This document shows, one piece after another, positions 6,161 to 13,825 of a DNA stretch of 14,020 nt. The notes under the pieces are model-generated. The model saw nothing but the letters and a program-made list of their open reading frames with translations. It ran no database searches and was not told where the DNA came from. The translations under genes and the position numbers were made by a program. Positions within the stretch are counted from its first letter, which is position 1, and each line of letters begins with the position of its first letter. The DNA comes from CAZUHK01 sp964620345 (GTDB lineage Bacteria > Planctomycetota > Phycisphaerae > Phycisphaerales > Zrk34), in NCBI GenBank assembly GCA_964620345.1, contig CAZUHK010000073.1:1-14020 (forward strand), written 5' to 3'.

Positions 6161-7786
6161 CGACGACCGCCTCGTTCAGCGTGGACGTCATGCCCGTTGG
6201 GCAGGCCGTTGTGCCGTGGGCCACACCGCTGATGCGGGCGATGGCCGAGGGCACGCGGCCGGCGGGCTTTTCGCTGCTGGATCGCGAATCGCCCGGCGTG
6301 CCCGACGATCCGCCGCACCTGGACCGCGCGGCCCTCGCAGACGACCTGGCCGCGAGCAACCAGGCCCTGCAAAACCCGCTGGACCGCCAAACCCTCGACG
6401 CCATCCGCGGCGATGGCTGGCTGATTGTCACCGGTCAGCAGCCGGGCCTGCTCACCGGGCCGCTGTACACCGTGCTCAAGGCGATCACCGCAGTGCGGCT
6501 CGCACGCGACCTGGCCGAGCTAACCGGTCGGCCCGTGCTGCCGGCGTTCTGGATCGCGTCGGAAGACCACGACATCGAAGAGATCAACCACGCCACGATC
6601 GGCTCGCGGACGTTCACGGTCGACCACGAGGAGCTGCGCGAAGGTGGTCGCCGCCCGCCGGTGGGGCGGTTGTCGCCCGAGCCGTGGCGCGAGCAGATCA
6701 TCGGGTTCGTCGAGCAGGCCCTGCCCGCCTCGCCGTGGCTCGACGAGCTGCTGGCGGTGTTGCGCGATGCCGACTGGTCGAGCTACACCAAGCTGTTCGC
6801 CTCGCTGTTCGTGTGGCTGCTCGGGCCTGGCAAGATGGTGTTGATCGATCCGATGGCCTTGCGGCCGCGGCTTGCCCCGGCGCTGGCGGCGCTGGCCGAG
6901 CGGGCCGAAGCGCTGCACGACGCCTTCGACGCCGGCACGCGCGCGATGCAGCAGGCGGGACACGAGCCGCAGGTCGAGCGGATCAACTGTTTCGAGTTCG
7001 ACCAGGCGGGGCATCGCGTTCGCATCGAGTTTGATGCAACGCTTGCCGACCGCATCCGCGCGCGGTTCGGCGACTCGGCCATCATCCTCGGCCGGGCGNN
7101 NNNNNNNNGACCGCATCCGCGCGCGGCCCGAGCGCTATTCGCCCGGCGCGGCGTTGCGCCCGCTGGTGCAGGACGCGGCGATGCCGGTGCTCGCAACGAT
7201 CGGCGGGCCCGGCGAGATGCGGTACCTCTGGCAGATCGATGCGATGTACGCGGCCGCGGGTCTGACGCGCAGCCGCCTGTGGCCGCGGATCGGCGCGACG
7301 CTGATCGACCAGCGCACCGCCGAGCGCGGCGGGCGCTTCGGCCTCGAAGGCGCCGACCTGCTGCGGGCCGCCGACCGGCTCGATCGCTTCGACCCGGCCG
7401 ACTTCGCCGCCAACGACGACGACGTGATGCGCATCGACGCCGCCCGCGCCGCGCTCAACCACCAGCTCAACGCCCTCGACGCCGGCCCCAACGCCAAGCT
7501 CACCGAGAAGGCCATCGACTCGATCAACCATCAGGTCGACAAACTGCTCGATCGCGTGCGCAACGAGCGCTTGAGCCGGCGCGGCATCGGCAAGGGCGAA
7601 CTCAAGCAACTCGTGCAGACCATCACGCCCCACGGCAAACCGGCCGAGCGCGTGGTCAGCACGCTCGAATGGGTCGGTCGGTTCGGCCGGCCGCTGATCG
7701 ATGAACTGATCGAACGACTCGATCCCTGGTCGCTGGACCATCGGCTGATCACCGTGGCCGCGGCCGATCAAGGAGACGCCCATTGA
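6157..7786 (+). CDS. bshC: Bacillithiol biosynthesis cysteine-adding enzyme BshC
   Basis: This protein catalyses the last step of bacillithiol synthesis, adding cysteine to glucosaminyl-malate in the cytoplasm. There are 314 codons before the N-run and 225 after it, close to the usual total of about 540. Recognisable stretches are VTGQQPGLLTGPLYTVLKA near residue 90, LPAFWIASEDHDIEEINH, and a central FASLFVWLLGPGKMVLIDP. After the gap come RPERYSPGAALRPLVQD and LATIGGPGEMRYLWQID. The C-terminal part is the long helical segment with NHQVDKLLDRV, ending in SLDHRLITVAAADQGDAH. The ATG overlaps the methyltransferase stop (ATGA, 6157-6160). The stop TGA at 7784-7786 overlaps the TTG start of bshB1. 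The apparent frame change at the gap (frame 1 to frame 2) reflects the arbitrary N count, not necessarily a mutation. Confidence 0.95.
7099..7108. other. Assembly gap (10 N) in bshC, flanked by an 18-base direct repeat
   Basis: GACCGCATCCGCGCGCGG occurs at 7048-7065 and again at 7109-7126, immediately after the N-run. It encodes DRIRAR both times. The repeat may have caused the assembly break, or the gap may be an artefact of a local duplication. Confidence 0.9.
7770..7775 (+). promoter_or_regulatory. AAGGAG ribosome-binding site setting the TTG start of bshB1
   Basis: AAGGAG inside the end of bshC lies 7 bases before the TTG at 7783. This supports a TTG start overlapping the bshC TGA, because no ATG or GTG is available before the conserved AIGAHPDD motif. 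Confidence 0.7.
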
Positions 7787-8583
7787 GCGTGGACGTGCTG
7801 GCCATCGGGGCCCATCCCGACGACGTGGAGATGATCGCCGGCGGCACGCTGGCCAAGCTGGTCGATCGCGGCAAGTCGGTGGCGATCATCGACATGACCC
7901 GCGGCGAGATGGGCACGCGCGGCACGCCCGAGCAGCGCGCCGAGGAAGCCGCCGCCGCCGCGAAGGTGCTCGGCGCCGCCGAGCGGATCAACCTCGGCCT
8001 GCCCGACGGCCGACTGGAAAACACCGAGCAGGCCCGCGTCAAGGTCGTCGAGCAGATCCGCCGCCTGCGCCCCACGATCGTCATGACCCACTACTGGCAG
8101 GACCTGCACCCCGACCACTCGGCCACCGGCCACATCGTCGCCGACACGATGTACCCCTCGGGCTTCGCCAACTATCCGGCCGCAGGCACGCCGTTCCGGC
8201 CCAACGAGTACCTGTTCTTCATGGCACACTTCACGTTCGAGCCGAGCTTCATCGTCGACGTCACCGGCTACTGGGAGCAAAAGGTCGAATCGGTGAAGTG
8301 CTATCACAGCCAACTTCACGACGCGACGCGCGACGGCCTGGAAACGCTGATCAGCCAGCCCGCGTTCATCAAGCGCCTCGAAGGCCGGGCCCGCAACTAC
8401 GGTGGCATGATCTACGCCGAGTTCGGCGAGCCGTTCCTCGTCCGCCGGCCGGTGCCGGTAGTCGATCCGGTCGATCTTTACGTGCCATTTCCAAAGATTC
8501 ACGCGAACACGAACACTTGGCAAGTCGCAAGTCGCAAGTCGCAAGTCGCAAGTGCAGAGCAGGAGACGGGCGATGAACGATGA
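7783..8583 (+). CDS. bshB1: Bacillithiol biosynthesis deacetylase BshB1
   Basis: This is a PIG-L/LmbE-family zinc deacetylase that removes the acetyl group from GlcNAc-malate, the second step of bacillithiol synthesis. AHPDDVE (H11, D13, D14) and H109-P-D-H112 are the zinc-binding and catalytic motifs. TRGEMGTRGTPEQRAEEA and the CYHSQ segment match BshB1 rather than other LmbE proteins. The TTG start has AAGGAG 7 bases upstream. The protein is 266 residues, against about 235 for the family. The core ends near FGEPFLVRRP. The last 20 residues (from Q247) come from a heptamer repeat array and the leader of the following gene, so the native C-terminus appears to have been replaced. The stop overlaps the next ATG region by 11 bases. 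Confidence 0.95.
   Translation: MSVDVLAIGAHPDDVEMIAGGTLAKLVDRGKSVAIIDMTRGEMGTRGTPEQRAEEAAAAAKVLGAAERINLGLPDGRLENTEQARVKVVEQIRRLRPTIVMTHYWQDLHPDHSATGHIVADTMYPSGFANYPAAGTPFRPNEYLFFMAHFTFEPSFIVDVTGYWEQKVESVKCYHSQLHDATRDGLETLISQPAFIKRLEGRARNYGGMIYAEFGEPFLVRRPVPVVDPVDLYVPFPKIHANTNTWQVASRKSQVASAEQETGDER
8520..8554 (+). repeat. Upstream heptamer array, GCAAGTC x4 plus one variant
   Basis: Four perfect tandem copies of GCAAGTC (8520-8547) are followed by GCAAGTG (8548-8554). Just before them is ACTTG-G-CAAGT (8515-8525), a small palindrome that includes one copy in the opposite sense. The array lies at the end of bshB1 and is translated as QVASRKSQVAS. It mirrors the array at 8925-8959 in inverted orientation. 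Confidence 0.9.
8561..8565 (+). promoter_or_regulatory. AGGAG ribosome-binding site of the four-helix-bundle gene
   Basis: AGGAG (followed by A) is 7 bases before the ATG at 8573, one of the strongest Shine-Dalgarno sites in the window. It lies inside the repeat-bounded unit, so the cassette carries its own translation signal. It favours the ATG at 8573 over a GTG at 8552. Confidence 0.7.
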
Positions 8584-8926
8584 CCTGAAGGCAAGAACAT
8601 TTGCGTTCGCCAAGCGCATCGTGCGGCTGGTTCGAAGCATGCCCACTGATGTAGTCAGCCGTGAGCTCGGCCGACAGCTTGTGCGATCCGGTACGTCGGT
8701 GGGGGCCAACTACCGTGCCGCACGGCGAGCGCGTTCGCGGGCGGAGTTTCTCGCGAAGCTGGGAATTGTTGAGGAAGAAGCCGACGAAACTGTGTACTGG
8801 CTTCATCTGATTGCGGAGTCCGGCATTGTGCCGGCCACGAGGTTGGCAGATCTGATCGCCGAGGCCGACGAGCTTGTTGCCATTGTTGTAGCGTCGCTGA
8901 ATACAGCAAAGGCACGCGCCAAGTGA
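8573..8926 (+). CDS. Four-helix-bundle protein (23S rRNA IVS-ORF / S23 family)
   Basis: This 117-residue protein belongs to the four-helix-bundle family first known from ORFs inside 23S rRNA intervening sequences; Avd of diversity-generating retroelements is a relative. LKARTFAFAKRIVRLV (5-20) is helix one. The family signature is QLVRSGTSVGANYRAARRARSRAEF (35-59), followed by KLGIVEEEADETVYWLHLI (62-80). A final helix spans 88-114. Length and motif order are typical and the gene is intact. Its basic surface suggests RNA or DNA binding, but the function is unknown for most members. It sits between bshB1 and bshA with no evident link to thiol chemistry, overlaps the end of bshB1 by 11 bases, has a strong ribosome-binding site, and is flanked on both sides by inverted heptamer arrays. 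I infer a passenger cassette. Confidence 0.92.
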   Translation: MNDDLKARTFAFAKRIVRLVRSMPTDVVSRELGRQLVRSGTSVGANYRAARRARSRAEFLAKLGIVEEEADETVYWLHLIAESGIVPATRLADLIAEADELVAIVVASLNTAKARAK

Positions 8927-8959
8927 CTTTCGACTTCCCACTTCCGAGTTCTGACTTAT
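8925..8959 (+). repeat. Downstream degenerate heptamer array, GACTTNC type
   Basis: The successive heptads are GACTTTC, GACTTCC, CACTTCC, GAGTTCT and GACTTAT. The reverse complement of the upstream unit is GACTTGC, so this is a degenerate inverted counterpart. It starts within the stop codon of the four-helix-bundle gene and ends inside the bshA start codon (ATG 8958-8960). Confidence 0.7.
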
Positions 8960-10082
8960 GAAGATCGCGATTACCTGTCATCCGACGCACGGCGGGTCCG
9001 GTGTGGTCGCGACGGAGCTGGCGATGGCGCTGGCCGAGCGCGGGCATGAGTTGCACGTGGTCAGCTACGAGCGGCCGATCCGCCTGGCCGAATCGAGCAA
9101 CATTCACTTCCATCGGATCAACGTCAGCGACTATCCGCTGTTCCGATATCCGCCGCACGATTTGACGCTGGCGAACGTGCTGGCCGACGTGGCGGTCGAG
9201 CACGAACTGGACATCATCCACGCGCATTACGCGGTGCCGCACGCGGTGAGCGCGATGCTCGCCCGGTCGGTGTTGTGCGAGGGCGAGTCGAACGTGAAAG
9301 TCGTGACGACGGTGCACGGCACGGACATCACGCTGGTCGGCTCGCGTCGGGACTTTTACCGCGTCTGCCGGTACGCGATGCTGCGCGATGATGGAACCAC
9401 GGCCGTGTCGCATTGGCTGGCCGGGCGGACGCAATCGACCTTTAATCTGCCGACGCGGCCCGAGGTGATCCCCAACTTCGTCGACTGCGACCGGTTCACC
9501 TCGAAGGGCCGGGCCGACTATCCCAACGGCGGGCCGTTCACGATCCTGCACGCAAGCAATTTTCGGCCGGTAAAGCGCGTGTTCGACATCGTGCGGGCGT
9601 TCGTGCAGATCAGCGAGCGACTGGACGCCAACCTGGTCATGCTCGGCGACGGCCCGGACCGCGGCAGCGCCATGGAACTGGCCGCTGAACTGAATCTCGC
9701 CGATCGTGTCAGCTTCCCCGGCAACACGCAGGATATGGAACAAGCGTACCGGCAGGCGCACCTGTTCCTGTTGCTCAGCGATTATGAATCGTTCGGCCTG
9801 TCGGCGCTGGAGGCGATGGCTTGCGGCACACCGGTCGTCGCGTCGCGGGCCGGTGGCTTGATCGAAGTGATCGACGACGGCGTGAGCGGTCGCCTGGTGC
9901 CCGTGGGCCGCATCGATCAGATCGCCGACGCCGCGTGCGACATCCTGCAAAACGCCGGAACCTGGCGGCAGTATTCTCTGGCCGGCAAGACCCACGCGCG
10001 TAAGAACTTCTGCAAGGAACTGATCGTGCCGATGTACGAGGACTTCTACGAGCGCGTGCTGGGCGGTGCGGCGCCGGGGTAA
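8958..10082 (+). CDS. bshA: N-acetyl-alpha-D-glucosaminyl L-malate synthase BshA
   Basis: This GT4-family glycosyltransferase joins GlcNAc from UDP-GlcNAc to L-malate, the first step of bacillithiol synthesis. The 374 residues match the Bacillus enzyme in length. Diagnostic stretches are ITCHPTHGGSGVVATELA (donor-site glycine loop) at the N-terminus, then PPHDLTLANVLADVA, DIIHAHYAVPHAVSAMLA, TTVHGTDITLVGS and HASNFRPVKRVFDIVRAF. The GT4 EX7E motif is E277-SFGLSAL-E285, followed by AMACGTPVVASRAGG. The ATG at 8958 gives the normal N-terminus. No Shine-Dalgarno site precedes it: the 31 bases after the previous stop are the degenerate heptamer array. Translation may depend on coupling to the upstream gene. 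It completes the bshC-bshB1-bshA set. Confidence 0.96.
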   Translation: MKIAITCHPTHGGSGVVATELAMALAERGHELHVVSYERPIRLAESSNIHFHRINVSDYPLFRYPPHDLTLANVLADVAVEHELDIIHAHYAVPHAVSAMLARSVLCEGESNVKVVTTVHGTDITLVGSRRDFYRVCRYAMLRDDGTTAVSHWLAGRTQSTFNLPTRPEVIPNFVDCDRFTSKGRADYPNGGPFTILHASNFRPVKRVFDIVRAFVQISERLDANLVMLGDGPDRGSAMELAAELNLADRVSFPGNTQDMEQAYRQAHLFLLLSDYESFGLSALEAMACGTPVVASRAGGLIEVIDDGVSGRLVPVGRIDQIADAACDILQNAGTWRQYSLAGKTHARKNFCKELIVPMYEDFYERVLGGAAPG

Positions 10083-10132
10083 GGGAGAAGAGCATTTGTC
10101 ACGAAGCGGCGAAGGGCACGAAGACCAGAACC

Positions 10133-10136
10133 GGAG
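10133..10136 (+). promoter_or_regulatory. GGAG ribosome-binding site choosing a GTG start
   Basis: GGAG is 7 bases before the GTG at 10144, which opens a good signal peptide. The open frame extends upstream into bshA, and an ATG lies at 10171, but neither gives both a ribosome-binding site and a full signal peptide. Confidence 0.55.
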
Positions 10137-10143
10137 CATCCCA

Positions 10144-12738
10144 GTGAACAGTATCTGTTTCGCTTCTTTGATGGTTTCGTGGCTAACCGTGTTTACGGCC
10201 GTCGCGATGGGCCAGACCCATGTCTGGTGGGAAGCTGAGAGTCCGCGGAAGACCAACTTCCCTGCGCGGACATGGTTCGATCCGCAGGACGCGGGCGAAC
10301 GGGACAAGCTCAGCGGGGGCGACTGGCTGACGCACATCGACAAACGGCCGGCGGGATCGGCTACGCCGTTCGCGCGGTACACGGTCGATGTGCCGGAGGA
10401 CGGGGCGTACCAGTTGTGGGCGCGGAAGATGTGGAAGCACGGGCCGTTCCGCTGGCGATTCGATCGGCAGGGCTGGCGCGAATGCGGGCGGGATATCGCC
10501 CTGGCCGACTCGGTCACGCTTCGCACGCACGTGCCGGCCAACTGGGTGCATCTGGGCGAGGTGAAGCTGCCGCGCGGCAAGCGGACGTTTGAGATCGAAC
10601 TGTTGGCCGGGCCCGGCGAGGCGCAGACCGCGGCGTTCGATTGCTTCGTACTGATCGATGGCGCGTTCGTGCCCAACGGTAAGCTCAAGCCGGGCCAGAA
10701 GCTCAATCGGGCCGACGATGGTTACTTCGCGTGGGAGCCGGGCGTCGATCCGTTCGACGAATCGCCGATCGACCTTCGGCACCTCAACGAATCACGGGCC
10801 GGGGTGAGCGGCCGGGTTGCGCGGCGGGACGAGCAATTCGTGCTGGGCGATGGCGCGGCGGTGCGGTTCTGGGCGGTGAACGTCGGCGCATCCAACGCCG
10901 CGCAGAGCCGTGATGCGATCGATTACCTGGCCCGCAAGCTCGCCAAGCTCGGTGTGAACATGGTCCGCTACCACTCGCCGCTTTTCGATTCCCGGAAGGT
11001 GGACCGGCTCGATAAGAAGAAGCTGGACAATCTGCACTACCTCATCGCCGCGCTGGCCGAGCAGGGCATTTATACGAAGCTCAGCTTCTACTTTCCGCTC
11101 TGGTTCGATGCGAGCAAACACGGCGATCTGGGTGGTTTCAATGAACTCAACAACAACAAGCCGTTCGCGCTACTGTTCTTCGACGAGCGGATGCAGGCCA
11201 TTCACCGCGCATGGCTCACCGGCCTGCTCACCACGACCAATCCCTACACCCGGCACAAGCTCGCGGACGACCCGGCGGTGGCGATGATTGAAATCGTCAA
11301 CGAAGACTCGCTGTTCTTCTGGACGTTCAGCAGGAAGAACCTTCCGCCGAAGCATTGGCGGAAGCTCGAAGCGATGTTCGCACGATCCGTCGGCAGGGGG
11401 GATGCAAAGCTGCACGAGGCCTGGCACATGACACGCGCCGGCCTTGAGCACGCCTCTGCACAACAGCGAAAGCTTATCGAGCAACAGGTGCGCTTCTTCA
11501 CCGAACTACAGCGTGGCTTCTACGAAGACACCGTGAAGCATATGCGACGGCTGGGCTACAGTGGCCTGATCTCGGCGAGCAACTGGAAGACGGCCGACCC
11601 ACGCACGCTGGGCGCGCTGGAGCGGTACACCTACACCGCCGGGGACGTGATCGACCGCCACGGCTACTTCGGCAGCACGCACGAGGGCGAGGGGGCGAGC
11701 TACTCGGTGCGCGTCGGCCACACCTTCAGCGACATCGNNNNNNNNNNCACGGTGCAGCAGGTTGCCGGCCATCCGCACATCATCAGCGAGCTGGGCTGGC
11801 CCAATCCCAACCGCTACCGCGGCGAGGCGGCGGCGCTGACCGCGGCGTACGCGGCGTTGCAGGGCATCGACGGCGTGTTCTGGTTCGCCGTGGGCAGCAA
11901 CTTCCTGACCGACCGCGGCTTGAGCAAGTTCGCGGTGTCCAGCCCCGCCGTCGCCGGCACGTTCCCCGCCAACGCGCTGATCTACCGCAAGGGCTTCGTC
12001 GGCGAAGGCCCGGTGGTGATCACGGAGAAGTTGAATCTGGCCGACCTGTACGCGCTCAAGGGCTCGGCGGCGCTGAGCGACACGGCGCTCGATCCACTGC
12101 GTGCCGCGGACGTGCCGGCCGAGGTGCATCGCGTGGCCGACCTGTCGGGTCTGGACCCGCTGAGCTTCTTCGTCGGCAAGGTGTCGCGCACGATCGACAT
12201 GCGCGGGGGCCGGTCGCAGATATCCGGTGAACTGCCCCGGCGCATCGCGCGTTCGAAGAAGAAGGTGACCAGCGCGACCGGCGAGCTGTCGTGGGACTAC
12301 GGCCGGGGCTTGGTGACGATCGACACGCCCATGGCGAAGGGCGCGGTCGGTTTCTTTATAGGCGAGCAGATGGTGGACCTGAACGGCATCCAGATCGCGT
12401 GGGATGAAGATGCGTTCGCGACGGCGCTGTTCGTGTCGCTCGGCGGCAAGCCGCTGGAGGCCAGTGGCCGGGTGCTGCTGCAAGCGTTCACCGAAGAGCG
12501 GCCCTACGGATTCAAGGCCGATGGCGGGCGAATTGTCGACCTCGGCGCCGCGCCGTTCGGCGTAAAGCACATCAAGGCCCGGGCGGTGCTGGCGGGCGAG
12601 CAGTGGAAGGACGCGGTGGTGCAGCCGCTCGACGCCAACGGCTACCCGATCGGCGAACGGAGGCGGGTTGAAACCATGGATGACCGCCACGTGTTTCTGT
12701 TGGCTGAAGATGCGGTTTACCATCTGATTAGCCGATGA
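10144..12738 (+). CDS. Secreted glycoside-hydrolase-like protein with N-terminal carbohydrate-binding-like domain
   Basis: This is a predicted exported protein of about 864 residues (including the nominal gap). Residues 1-25 form a signal peptide: a hydrophobic core through FTAVAMG, with probable cleavage near AMGQT. Residues 27-190 resemble a beta-sandwich binding module (WWEAESP, then FARYTVDVPEDGAYQLWARK). From about 230 a (beta/alpha)8 clan-A-like domain follows: FWAVNVGASNA, LGVNMVRYHSP, GIYTKLSFYFPLWFD. IEIVNED contains E387, the likely acid/base. HIISELGW contains E549, the likely nucleophile. GIDGVFWFAVGSN fits the last barrel strand. The C-terminal 250 residues form further beta-rich region. 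The GTG start is chosen by GGAG 7 bases upstream. It begins 61 bases after bshA. The exact GH family and the substrate are not recognisable to me. Confidence 0.8.
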   Translation: MNSICFASLMVSWLTVFTAVAMGQTHVWWEAESPRKTNFPARTWFDPQDAGERDKLSGGDWLTHIDKRPAGSATPFARYTVDVPEDGAYQLWARKMWKHGPFRWRFDRQGWRECGRDIALADSVTLRTHVPANWVHLGEVKLPRGKRTFEIELLAGPGEAQTAAFDCFVLIDGAFVPNGKLKPGQKLNRADDGYFAWEPGVDPFDESPIDLRHLNESRAGVSGRVARRDEQFVLGDGAAVRFWAVNVGASNAAQSRDAIDYLARKLAKLGVNMVRYHSPLFDSRKVDRLDKKKLDNLHYLIAALAEQGIYTKLSFYFPLWFDASKHGDLGGFNELNNNKPFALLFFDERMQAIHRAWLTGLLTTTNPYTRHKLADDPAVAMIEIVNEDSLFFWTFSRKNLPPKHWRKLEAMFARSVGRGDAKLHEAWHMTRAGLEHASAQQRKLIEQQVRFFTELQRGFYEDTVKHMRRLGYSGLISASNWKTADPRTLGALERYTYTAGDVIDRHGYFGSTHEGEGASYSVRVGHTFSDIXXXXTVQQVAGHPHIISELGWPNPNRYRGEAAALTAAYAALQGIDGVFWFAVGSNFLTDRGLSKFAVSSPAVAGTFPANALIYRKGFVGEGPVVITEKLNLADLYALKGSAALSDTALDPLRAADVPAEVHRVADLSGLDPLSFFVGKVSRTIDMRGGRSQISGELPRRIARSKKKVTSATGELSWDYGRGLVTIDTPMAKGAVGFFIGEQMVDLNGIQIAWDEDAFATALFVSLGGKPLEASGRVLLQAFTEERPYGFKADGGRIVDLGAAPFGVKHIKARAVLAGEQWKDAVVQPLDANGYPIGERRRVETMDDRHVFLLAEDAVYHLISR
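11738..11747. other. Assembly gap (10 N) in the glycoside-hydrolase-like gene
   Basis: The N-run lies between VRVGHTFSDI and TVQQVAGHPHIISELGW, about 13 codons before the putative nucleophile. The frame matches on both sides with ten N counted, but the true missing length is unknown. Confidence 0.95.
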
Positions 12739-12752
12739 AACACGCCTCAGCG

Positions 12753-12780
12753 TTGCGGTCGGGCGGCAGGGCCGTACCAT
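12753..12780 (+). promoter_or_regulatory. Probable leaderless promoter of the TAXI lipoprotein gene
   Basis: TTGCGG (12753-12758) and TACCAT (12775-12780) are separated by 16 bases, and TACCAT ends 7 bases before the ATG at 12788. The earlier in-frame ATG at 12779 overlaps the -10 itself, so 12788 is the better start. Confidence 0.45.
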
Positions 12781-12787
12781 GGTCGGT

Positions 12788-13768
12788 ATGAAAATCTCCA
12801 TTGCTTGCTTGATTGTTCTTTGCCTGTTTCTCACGCTTGTGCTCACCGGCTGCGGCGACGGCTCGGCCGAGGGCGGGGGCACCCAGCGGATGGTGCTGGT
12901 CAGCGGCGGGCAGTCGGGCGTGTATTACCCCACGGCCGGGGCGATCGCCCGGCTGGCCAACCAGGCCGATGCAAACCTGCGTATCGATGTGCAGACGTCC
13001 GGCGGGTCGGTCGCCAACGCCCGGGCGCTGGGCATGGGCGACGCTCATCTGGCGATGATGCAAAACGACATCGCGGCATACGTGCGCAACGGCGAGCAGA
13101 TGTTCGACGAGGCGATCGGCAACATCGTCGGCGTCGCGGCGCTATACCCCGAGCACATCCAGGTCGTCGCCCGGGCCGACAGCGGCATCGATTCGATCGC
13201 TGATCTCGAAGGCAAGCGCATCGCCATCGGCGCGATCGGCTCGGGGACCGAGGCCAATGCGCTGCAGATTCTCGCGGTGTATGGTTTGGGCGAGGCGGAC
13301 CTGTCGCGGGTCGAGCGGCTCAAGGCCAGCGAATCGCGCGATTACCTGCAGGATAATCGGGTGGACGCGGCGTTTTTCACCTTCGGCGTGGGCACCGCGG
13401 CGATCCAGGAACTGGGCCTGATCAGCGACATCAAACTCGTGCCGATCGCCGGCGCCCAGCGCCAGCAGCTATTGAAGAAGTACCCGTTCTATCGCGCCGC
13501 GACGATCCCCGCCGGCTCGTACAAGGGCGTGCATGCCGACGTGCCGACCGTGTCGGTCATGGCCACGCTGGTGGCGCGTGATGACGTGCCGGCCGAGGCG
13601 ATCGGGGCGGTGCTCGCGGGCCTGTTCGACAACCTCGATTCATTCCGCAGCACGCACGCCCGGCTGAAGCGGGTGAATGTGACTGATGCGCAGGCGAACC
13701 TGACCATGCCGATGCACTTGGGGGCGAAGGCATTTTACGAGCGGCGCGCGGCGGCCGCGGCGGAGTAA
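12788..13768 (+). CDS. TAXI-family TRAP transporter solute-binding lipoprotein
   Basis: This 326-residue substrate-binding component of a TAXI-type TRAP transporter captures a solute for the sodium- or proton-driven permease encoded next. Residues 1-22 form a lipoprotein signal (MKISIACLIVLCLFLTLVLT then G-C) with a lipobox L-T-G-C22, so the protein should be membrane-anchored. The first strand, LVSGGQSGVYYPTAGAIARL, is the TAXI signature. QTSGGSVANARALGMGDA and AMMQNDIAAYV follow, then DLEGKRIAIGAIGSGTEANA, the family's second binding-site region. VDAAFFTFGVGTAAIQEL and the C-terminal KAFYERR are also typical. Length is normal. TAXI substrates known or proposed include glutamate and oxoglutarate; nothing here fixes the ligand. 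Only 70 bases separate it from the permease gene. Confidence 0.93.
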   Translation: MKISIACLIVLCLFLTLVLTGCGDGSAEGGGTQRMVLVSGGQSGVYYPTAGAIARLANQADANLRIDVQTSGGSVANARALGMGDAHLAMMQNDIAAYVRNGEQMFDEAIGNIVGVAALYPEHIQVVARADSGIDSIADLEGKRIAIGAIGSGTEANALQILAVYGLGEADLSRVERLKASESRDYLQDNRVDAAFFTFGVGTAAIQELGLISDIKLVPIAGAQRQQLLKKYPFYRAATIPAGSYKGVHADVPTVSVMATLVARDDVPAEAIGAVLAGLFDNLDSFRSTHARLKRVNVTDAQANLTMPMHLGAKAFYERRAAAAAE

Positions 13769-13825
13769 GCGCGCCCATCGCTGCGTGCCCGAGGCCCGGT
13801 GACACAGTCGCCGGCTCGCTGCGGC

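Larger units (their letters stand above)
8520..8959 (+). mobile_element. Putative heptamer-bounded four-helix-bundle (IVS-like) cassette
   Basis: Two heptamer arrays of five units each (8520-8554, GCAAGTC type; 8925-8959, GACTTNC type, close to the reverse complement) enclose 370 bases. That interior holds one Shine-Dalgarno site and one small gene of the family found in 23S rRNA intervening sequences. Paired heptad by heptad, the ends could form an imperfect helix with roughly 25 of 35 Watson-Crick pairs. The element splits two bacillithiol genes that otherwise belong together. No transposase, reverse transcriptase or target duplication is seen. Mobility and RNA folding are inference. Confidence 0.4.

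Noticed and set aside
6872..7786. Frameshifts in bshC and the methyltransferase
   Set aside because: Both frame changes fall exactly at ten-N gaps of arbitrary length, and coding on each side is intact.
8520..8554. Heptamer array as a CRISPR or ordinary microsatellite
   Set aside because: The units are contiguous without spacers, so it is not CRISPR. The mirrored array on the other side of the gene argues against an isolated microsatellite.
10098..10200. CACGAAG-like near-repeats before the glycosidase-like gene, with TTCGTG further on
   Set aside because: Only two or three imperfect copies with irregular spacing, partly inside the signal-peptide coding region. Too weak to call a repeat.
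8655..10706. 683-codon open frame on the minus strand opposite bshA
   Set aside because: It lies antisense to well-supported bshA and the four-helix-bundle gene, has no recognisable domain and is explained by GC-rich third-position bias.
12779..12787. ATG at 12779 as the TAXI gene start
   Set aside because: It overlaps the TACCAT box and puts three extra residues before a lipoprotein signal that starts well at 12788.
11506..12882. 458-codon minus-strand open frame opposite the glycosidase-like gene
   Set aside because: It is an antisense shadow running through the gap, with no domain or ribosome-binding site.
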